DNA from: Albifimbria verrucaria
Lineage: Eukaryota > Ascomycota > Sordariomycetes > Hypocreales > Stachybotryaceae
Length of the DNA: 64,000 bases
Assembly (NCBI GenBank): GCA_020081605.1
Contig: JAHREC010000046.1
Location: 62,001-126,000 of the forward strand
Direction: 5' to 3'
Shown: positions 57,190-64,000 of the stretch, piece by piece
How the letters are laid out: each line of letters starts with the position of its first letter
How positions within the stretch are numbered: position 1 is the first letter of the stretch
The notes under the pieces: generated by a model
What the model saw: only the letters and a program-made list of their open reading frames with translations
Told to the model about the DNA's origin: nothing
Database searches by the model: none
Program-made: the position numbers and the translations under genes

Positions 57190-58032
57190 TCAAATGTCTA
57201 TATCAACCGTCTTATATGAACCTTTGTTCCAGAACCTCATACTGCAGTCCTCTTCAGTCTTTCGGAGAAAAACTGTCCAGTTTCCACACTGGCCTAATTG
57301 TTCATATGAGTCATGTACACCATGTGCCCAACCTACAGTGACGCAGTCTACCGCTTGTTCCATAACGCTAATCATTTTAAGTTTATCACTAACAATACTA
57401 TAATCCACAGCTCCATGAGTGCAGGGCTCATTCTTCAAACACATAATTGGTTGTATATGCTGGTATATTGTATCGTTTTCCGCCTTGACTTTGATATATT
57501 TCGCGAACCAATCTTTTGGTGCTGTAAGAAATACCCAGGCTCGAACTAGATTCGCCACATAGCCAGAAGCGACATAGTCACTCCATTCTTTATAGGTCAT
57601 TCTCTTACAAATCTTACTTTTTTCTAGCAAGTCTTTCTTTTGGTCTTCGTCTTTGCTGAAGAATGTCTTGATGTCCAAATACCAATCTGGTATATCTGCT
57701 GAATGTCGCATGATATCATTTTCTGCGTCATCTGTGTCTATGTTTCTCTTGTAAAGACTTTTCTCCAGCCGATCGAAAATTGTATTATTGATTTTCCATG
57801 GAAGTATCTGTAAAAGGAGTAGGATATTTGCAGTATGTATTTTGCGATGTGTTTTCGCATTAGGTTGCAGTCCTTCCCAAACCTCATTCAAAATAGAGTC
57901 GCATGACACCTTCTCTCTCAGGGAATTGGTGTTTTCATTGAAGATATGCCTGGCTATTTGGGTGAGACTGAAATAAATTTTCGGACCTGTCTTCTCTACA
58001 ATCTCATAGCCTGGTGGAATAGATGAAGCCAT
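57190..58032 (-). CDS. Unknown three-member family, member C, intact
   Basis: One exon from the ATG at 58032 (MASSIPPGYEIVEKTGPK), 280 aa. It shares the family blocks with the genes at 55200 and 26583: NEVWEGLQPNAKTHRKIHTA, IPDWYLDIKTF, MTYKEWSDYV, VRAWVFLTAPKDWF, YQHIQPIMCLKNEPCTHGA, VMEQAVDCVTVGWAHGVHDS and YEQLGQCGNWTVFLRKTEED. The end is TVDIDI.

It lacks the ~60-residue N-terminal extension of member B. No signal peptide, membrane helix or known catalytic motif is visible. The pair 55200/57190 probably arose by local duplication; member A lies 28 kb away on the other strand. Cellular role unknown. Confidence 0.65.
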   Translation of the reverse strand: MASSIPPGYEIVEKTGPKIYFSLTQIARHIFNENTNSLREKVSCDSILNEVWEGLQPNAKTHRKIHTANILLLLQILPWKINNTIFDRLEKSLYKRNIDTDDAENDIMRHSADIPDWYLDIKTFFSKDEDQKKDLLEKSKICKRMTYKEWSDYVASGYVANLVRAWVFLTAPKDWFAKYIKVKAENDTIYQHIQPIMCLKNEPCTHGAVDYSIVSDKLKMISVMEQAVDCVTVGWAHGVHDSYEQLGQCGNWTVFLRKTEEDCSMRFWNKGSYKTVDIDI

Positions 58033-58896
58033 AACGTAGGTCTTTTGATATCTTGTAATTGCAGACTACCTACCTCAATAACATTTGCATGTACAAGCAA
58101 GCATTTATATCTTAAAATTGTCACTCGCTTCCTAGAATCTGTTAAAACGGTAGATAGTCTTGAAAAAGGCCTTTTTAGAAATCTCTCAAGAAACCATGTC
58201 GGAGAGAGGCGTGTCATATCGGTATATATATAGTCAAGCTCCTTCCAATCCATGTCAGTTGTGACGAATATCCCCTTTATAAGAGCAGACCCTAATCAGT
58301 GGGTGTGTGGGAACTTTCCACGTACATGGTAGAATGCAAAGGTTCCAATTGACGATATTTGGCTAGCAGGGATTTCTGCAGGCTATATCGATCCAGCGTA
58401 TCACTTGTCCTTCTTGCTGAAGCCAGGCTCGCCTGTACGTGATTTAACAGAAGGACTCCCCACAGTGCATAAGGTGGGCGGTTCGGTCTAGCGTAAAGAC
58501 GAGGTGGCTGGCGGTGGGGCCTGTTCAGCTGATAGTCCCTTTGTTGGCAGTGCTTTGTGGTATTCTGCTAAATGAAATGCTGCTTAGGTTTTGTTTCGCT
58601 TTCCACTTTTGTCGTTTGTTTTTTCCTTGAAAATATGTAGGTATGTATGTACTGTATGTAATTGTCACCGAGTACGTCTAAACCATCCAGGTGGAGTAAT
58701 ATCCATGGTCGCATGATGTGAACCATTTTGTAGTGATCGTGAACATGCCAGGAATATCTTCCACTCATAGCCCCTTTTCGCCAATAATCTTCTTTGGATT
58801 TCGATGCACTTATGCGTCGCATCCCAAGCAATGATATATATGGCTTCGAAGCCGCTATCGCCCGTGATGGGCCTACACAGGGGCTGAGTACCTATA
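58033..58896. other. 0.9 kb divergent spacer
   Basis: It lies between the 5' ends of the genes at 58032 (minus) and 58897 (plus). No gene is supported; an open frame at 58568-58831 has no family features. Confidence 0.5.
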
Positions 58897-60167
58897 ATGG
58901 CTTTCTGCTTCTACGATGCCGACCCTACCTTCATCCGACCAAACCATGATTTGCTCCAAGGACTCGATCCTTCCTATGCCGCCAAATTGATCGCGGCATA
59001 CAGGCAAGAAATCATCGCGGATGAGCTGGCACGGCTCACAGGACAGGAGTATCTATCAGATATCATGGTGCACATACAGCACATGGAGGTATTTACTACT
59101 ATACCACCAAGACACTACCCGGTCATGAACTGATGTTTTGACAGGATGCGACTGTTCCGAATGCTGCTCTTATCAACTTACAACCCGAGATCCAATGGTT
59201 CATGAGACCCCATCTCCTCGACTTCATCGTTCAAGCTCATGCAGAGTTTGGCCTTGGCCCTGACACATTCTTCCTCACAATCAATCTACTAGACAGATAC
59301 TGCTCTCATCGAATTGTTCAAAGGAAGCATTACCAGCTCATCGGATGCGCTGCATTGCTTATCGCGGCCAAATACTCTGACCGGAAGAGCCGGGTGCCTC
59401 GCATGCACGAGCTTTACCGTATCTGTGACGGCCTGTACGACGTTACACTGTTCGCCCTCATGGAGAGCCACGTGCTCAGCACGCTTGAGTGGACCATTGG
59501 TCACCCTACGGTCGATTTCTTTATCAGGCTTATCAGAATGGGAAACGGCGACAGCCAAGAAGTAGAGCATGTTGCTTTGTACATTTGCGAGATGGCTCTT
59601 TACCACCAAGAACTCCTTTCGAGCAAGCCTTCGGTATTGGCAAAATCCTCCATGGCGCTAGCTCGAGTGATCCTCGGTCGACCGAATGGGAGCGCTGACG
59701 AGTGGAATCTTGCGGACAACGTAACCATGTCCATGCTAAGGCAACACATTAACCAGCCATCACCGACATTGGCCTGCAAATACTCCACTCGCCGCTTCTC
59801 TAGTGCGTCTCGGCAAGTAACCGATTTCACCTTTCGCCAAGCATGCTATGCGGCAAGCGCGGCTGTCTGGAACGACTTTAATACTTATGTCCCGCTTCAG
59901 ACACCAAATGTAGCGGGGTTTCAAGGTTGCATTGCGCCTCCCGTCACACCTGGCGCTGTAGCCATCCCATGTTTTACACCAAAATATTTACAATCTTTAC
60001 GGTCACAATTTTCCACCGCTACAATGTCTCATGGCATCAACATGGCCACAAGCCATTGTAAAGATCGTCGATATACCAAGCATCAAGATCAGCCTTGCCC
60101 ATATGCATTACCACAGAGTAGTCTGTTCCCAGGTCCGGTGGGATCTGTGGTAAGAAATAAACCATAG
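58897..60167 (+). CDS. Cyclin, intact, two exons
   Basis: Model join(58897..59088,59145..60167), 404 aa. The intron (59089-59144) has a GTATTT donor and a GACAG acceptor, and the phases match. Exon 1 ends HIQHMED at the join. The cyclin box is FMRPHLLDFIVQAHAEFGLG, then FFLTINLLDRYCSHRIVQ, then YQLIGCAALLIAAKYSDRKS and MESHVLSTLEWTIG.

The kinase-contact Lys (AAKY) and Glu (MES) are both present. A second fold follows (HVALYICEMALYHQELLSSK, SSMALARVIL, QPSPTLACKYS), and then a low-complexity tail. It is of the fungal B/G1-type group that binds a CDK (inference). Its paralogue with an altered AAIY lies at 49298. Confidence 0.8.
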
Positions 60168-60183
60168 CCAATGGAAAACAAGA

Positions 60184-60216
<33 letters not shown>

Positions 60217-60732
60217 ATCGGAAGCGCGAAGCTGTGTGATAGGATGAGTGTTGTATACAATAAACCAGGAGTTGCTCGAATAGATAGAAACAAGTATTGC
60301 AAACCTAGATACAGTAGGCAGGAAAGCAATCAGATTAATAATATATACAGCAAAAGTTCAACATTTTCTCCTGCTAACCACAGCTACTCTACATACTCTA
60401 CACATTAAGATTGAATGAAATGTCTTCGCAAATCCCACCACATTTAAGCCATGGTGGGCGGGTGGGCCGGCGAACGTAATTAGCCTACGGCCTCAGAAGT
60501 ATGAATTGACCGAATCATTCTGCCAATCAACTTAAGTCCTGGCAAAAAATCATGTAGTTCACCTAGCGCGTCAATATGTATTTCATGGCTTAATTATCAC
60601 CTATAATTCATTCCTCCTGCACAGGAAAAGACCAGGCGCCTGACATACCTCAGAGGTGCTGGCCGAGTTTTGGCAGTCTGTCCATCGAAAACTTAGTTAC
60701 ACCACTGAGAAAATCCCATTGTCCTTATCGGC
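60168..60732. other. Intergenic with a homopolymer
   Basis: It contains an uninterrupted A26 run at 60189-60214, just 22 bp after the cyclin stop codon. No gene is supported. Confidence 0.55.
60189..60214 (+). repeat. Poly(A) tract, 26 A
   Basis: A run of 26 A with no interruptions lies 22 bp after the cyclin stop. The cyclin gene keeps its intron, so this is not the tail of a retrocopy of that gene. Confidence 0.9.
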
Positions 60733-61840
60733 ATGTTTGCTCTATCATTCACACCCTACTTGGGAGTCATATCGTCTTTGGCAAAGGTCCTCAAATCGCC
60801 CTTGGTGGCTGGCTTTCTTCTCTTTTTTCTGCATACGCCCATAAGCTGCCTGATGGAGTCACCTCTTTGTCAACCATCGGGTGGCTCAGGGCGTCATACG
60901 GGAACGAGCCCTGCCTGCTCAAAAAAATCATTTACTTTTACTTGGCTCTTTTCACAATCGATAGGCTCAATGGCATGCTGAATACTGCAGTGTGTGATTC
61001 ATTTCGCCTTCCCCAATCATACGCAATGGATGGTTAGCATCCAGAACTGTAGGCGACAATTTGTATGGTCAAGTCGCCGTCGTAACAGGTGGTTCCAGCG
61101 GCATCGGAAAGAAGCTCGTGGAAAGGATGGCTAGGCTTGGTATGCAAGTGGCCGTCCTCGATATTCAAACTATGCCGCCAGAAGCATTCGAAAAAGGATC
61201 TCGGGTGCATTTCTACCACTGCGACGTTTCTGAGCCAGAGTCTGTTGCGAAAGTTGCGGACACCATCCGCTCCGACCTTGGGAACCCACACATACTCGTT
61301 AATAATGCTGGCATCGGCCAACAAGCCACCATCTTGGAGACTTCGGACGACATGCTGCGGAGGCTTTTTGAGGTAAATTGCCTCGCCTTGTGGCACACGA
61401 CCAAACAGTTCCTACCCTATATGGTTGAACAGAACAAGGGTCATGTTGTCACCATGGCCAGCGTCGCCTCCTTCATCGGCCTCCCAACGGCCGCAAGTTA
61501 CTCGGCTGCCAAGGCAGGAGCCCTTGCCTTCCACGAAGCTTTAACGTCCGAGCTCAAGCATTTTTACGGAGCACCAGATGTACGGACTACGATTGTGCAT
61601 CCGTATTTTGTTCGGACACCTCTACTGGGCCATATTGCTAACCTCGCCGATCATTTAGGTGGCGACATGCTTACGCCCGATGATGTAGCCCAAAAGGTTT
61701 TAGAAATCGTAAAGAGCAACAAGAGTGGCCAGCTTGTCATACCAAGTCATATGGGATTCATGTCTGGTTTTGGGGCATGGCCCCTCTGGGCGCAACAGAT
61801 TATTCGGGACCTAACTGCCTCGTTCATAGCAAAAACGTAG
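60733..61840 (+). CDS. Short-chain dehydrogenase/reductase, membrane-anchored, N-terminal frame breaks
   Basis: SDRs oxidise or reduce alcohols and ketones with NAD(P). The catalytic part (61061-61840) is intact: cofactor motif VVTGGSSGIG, NNAG, and YSAAKAG with the active Tyr-Lys. The Ser is probably in TMASVASF.

Upstream the open frame from the ATG at 60733 (MFALSFTPYLGVISSLAKVL) and a following frame (LSTIGWLRASYGNEPC, KKIIYFYLALFTIDRLN) look like the membrane-bound N-terminus of SDR16C-type enzymes. The first join is at the T6 run 60823-60828 and the second is near 61030; each needs one base. Otherwise the start would be a non-ATG codon at 61061. It lies 0.6 kb from the P450 at 62432 on the same strand, so a shared pathway is possible. 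Confidence 0.65.
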
Positions 61841-62431
61841 AAAAGAAGCCGTTTCTGATTAACGGTAATGCGTTGAGTGGAAGAAGCTGAACATAGTGGA
61901 ATGAAAATTGAGATTATTACAGTATTTGAACAAAAGTGTTTTCCTACATACATGTGTAGTATGAGGTTCACACTGTGCCCACCCGGCAAATTGGCGCCAA
62001 ATCTCAGAGGATGTGGTTCATGCGTATAACAGTATGTCCGTGCAGTGTCACCTGTGATTATCGATCTTCAGGCTAAAAAATGGTTTGAGCGTTATTTTAT
62101 GCTGTGGATAACTTGCGCGGGATATATGTGACGAAAGACGCACATTCAGGGCCACTAATTTCGAGCGACCGACTTGGAGCCGTTTGGGTCTGCAGACCCA
62201 CTGGTCGTAACAATGAGCCCCATACGACAACAATTCCGTTATATGTGTTATACAACTGGCGGCATGTTGTGGCGTTCAGTGTAATGAAGCCCCAACTACC
62301 CAATCGTAGTCAGATTTAGTACAAAGCTGACAAGATGGTCGTATCGGCTCGTGCCTCATCGTTGCTAAGAATAACCGCTGTGAAACAGTTTTCTTAGTCA
62401 AGTTGACTGATTTACGTGTCACGAGCAAGAG
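61841..62431. other. Intergenic, promoter of the P450
   Basis: No gene is supported; small frames around 62048-62319 overlap on both strands. Confidence 0.5.
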
Positions 62432-64000
62432 ATGTTGCTATTCGGGATCGCAGCCATCATCGTTGTGGCAATGGCCACCTTGAGATGGGTCCTGGTACTC
62501 TTGGCAGGCTGTAGAGCAAAGCTGAAGAACCTACCTGGACCAAGGGTAAGTTGATTCATGACTGCACCATCAGCCATCATTTTGCTGACAGATCCATAGG
62601 ATGGTGTTTTCTTGTTTGGACAGAGCCTCAACTTCATGAACATCCCATGGGCCCCGGATCTGTTCTGTCGATGGTCTCGCACATGGCCAGACAGTCCCTT
62701 GATACGATACATCGGCTTCGGGAACACGGAAAGCCTCCTCGTGAACGACGTTGAGGCCTACAAAGATGTTCTCACAAGGAAGAGCTCTAGCTTCATCAAA
62801 CCTGCCGTGGCACGGCTGTTTGCACGAGACTTCATCGGTGATGGACTTCCGTTCGCAGAGGGTCACCTTCATAAATCTCGGCGAGCAAGCTTGGTTCGTA
62901 AGTTAGAAACATGCACCTCGTAATTGAGTTGCGGATTGCCTAAACAGTGTGCAGGCTCGTTCTCCAACTCCCAGCTCAAAGCCGACTTCTTCATGGTCCA
63001 GGCCAAAGCCGAACAATTGGCCTCTGTACTGAGCGTGCGGAGAAACGCCAATGACGAGGTTGAAGGTATTGTTGGGCTCCTGATTGATTTGTTCTTGAAA
63101 TCGGCTGACTAGTGGCAACGCTGCTCATCAGTCGAGACAGACATCTGGAAGATGGTACTCGACGTCATCGGGAAAAAGATATTTGACATTGATTTCAACT
63201 CGTTGGGCTCTGAGGAGTGCTCTTTGTTCGAGTCTCTCTCCTATATGATGCAGCCATCCAAGTTGAACTGCCTTGTCCAATATGTTAACATGGTTTTTCC
63301 AATACGGAAGTTGATCCCATACGGGGAAGTTCGAGATTTCCAGCTGCATTCAGAAAATGCACGATCTAAAATCCGTGACCTTATCAGGCAAAGGAAGGCA
63401 AGGATGCTAAGTCCACCCATTGACGAATCGATGGACAAGGTGAATGTGAACCAGTACCCAGATGTCCTCTATCATCTACTTCAACACAATGATTCATCGT
63501 GGCCGGAGAACGATATTGTGGAATACGTATGTCTTTCGTATCTTATGAGGGCCACTCAGGTTATGCGCTGACTTTTTACATAGCTTCTGAACATGTTGAT
63601 GCTAGGTACGTTGATTGTTTCATGGCATACGTGTCATTGCACCTGTTGCAAAATACTCATCATGCATTTGATCCTGAAGGGCACGATACAACCGCCTGTT
63701 CAATCTTATGGGCCGTTCATGAGCTATCACGTAGGCCGGAAGAACAACAGCGACTACGCGAGGAAATAGAAGTCGCGTACGGCTCAGACCAGCCTATGTC
63801 TTATAGCATCATTGAAAAGCTCCCTTACCTTCACAACTTTGTTCAAGAAGTCCTTCGTCTTTACTCTGCCGGTGAGAAAAGAAATCAACAGACGTTGCTC
63901 TTGTAGAAGTAAAATCCGACTAATATAACGGGTCTCCAGTGGCATTTGTACCTCGAGAAGCTGCTGAAGATGTGGAAGTGGCAGGAATACACATTCCACG
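62432..64000 (+). CDS. Cytochrome P450, partial, cut by the right edge
   Basis: Model join(62432..62545,62600..62897,62955..63065,63132..63526,63584..63605,63680..63871,63940..>64000). All phases match and most introns have clear CTGAC/CTAAT branch sites. The ATG at 62432 begins a membrane anchor (MLLFGIAAIIVVAMATLRW, LVLLAG), then LPGPR.

The I-helix motif is GHDTTACS and lies across a tiny 22-nt exon (LLNMLML) and the next exon. The ExxR pair is EVLRLYSA; the sequence ends before the haem loop (AGIHIP). The oxygen-binding region and general layout are intact. This P450 is clearly different from the one at 45852. It could act with the SDR just upstream. Confidence 0.82.

Noticed and set aside
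60168..60214. Cyclin gene as a retrocopy with a poly(A) tail
   Set aside because: The gene keeps a proper intron at 59089-59144.

Overview
The window is nuclear DNA of a filamentous ascomycete, most likely a Sordariomycete and possibly Hypocreales (inference from gene families; the genus cannot be fixed). The evidence is short spliceosomal introns of about 48-110 nt (a few longer) with GTAAGT-like donors, CTAAC/CTGAC branch sites and YAG acceptors. The gene content agrees: AA11 chitin-active LPMO, GH18 chitinase, Asp f 4-like protein, ferric-reductase-like protein, sugar porter, F-box protein, fungal cyclins, terpene synthase and P450s. It looks like accessory sequence. Intergenic spaces are long, many genes are lineage-specific, there is a tandem duplication and a MITE, and many reading frames are broken.

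Layout. 0.4-6.7 kb: a ~3 kb tandem duplication, each copy holding a decayed BRCT-domain gene. 6.7-16.3 kb: unrecognised small genes, a two-finger C2H2-like protein, a Ser/Pro-repeat protein, and a 238-bp TA-flanked MITE that has entered that gene and supplies its stop codon. 17.9-23.7 kb: a glyoxalase-I-like gene, a secreted GPI-type aspartic protease and a sugar transporter, all with frame breaks. 24-31 kb: a small membrane protein, the first member of a three-member unknown family (the others lie at 55-58 kb), an intact 399-aa orphan and an F-box gene. 31.9-38.1 kb: a ferric-reductase-like protein, an Asp f 4-like secreted protein, a TAP-like secreted peptidase and a relic of a DHA2 drug transporter.

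38.1-47.6 kb has a biosynthetic character: an mpaB-like oxygenase, an unknown 353-aa protein, an intact GH18 chitinase, and an intact sesquiterpene-type synthase divergently paired with an intact P450 across a 1.07-kb promoter. 48-60 kb holds two paralogous cyclins, an unknown gene, an intact and very unusual histone H3 variant with a tail about three times the normal length, an AA11 LPMO and two more copies of the unknown family. 60.7-64 kb has a short-chain dehydrogenase and a second P450 that runs off the right edge.

Many genes are interrupted by single-base frame changes, often at homopolymers and often repaired by adding one base. This could be consensus error in the assembly or real pseudogenisation, and it should be settled before any 'pseudogene' label here is trusted. 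The terpene synthase, first P450, chitinase, H3 variant, the 59-kb cyclin and two of the three unknown-family members read cleanly. The strongest candidate for something new is the H3 variant. Next are the MITE-terminated gene, the terpene synthase/P450 pair and the three-copy unknown family.
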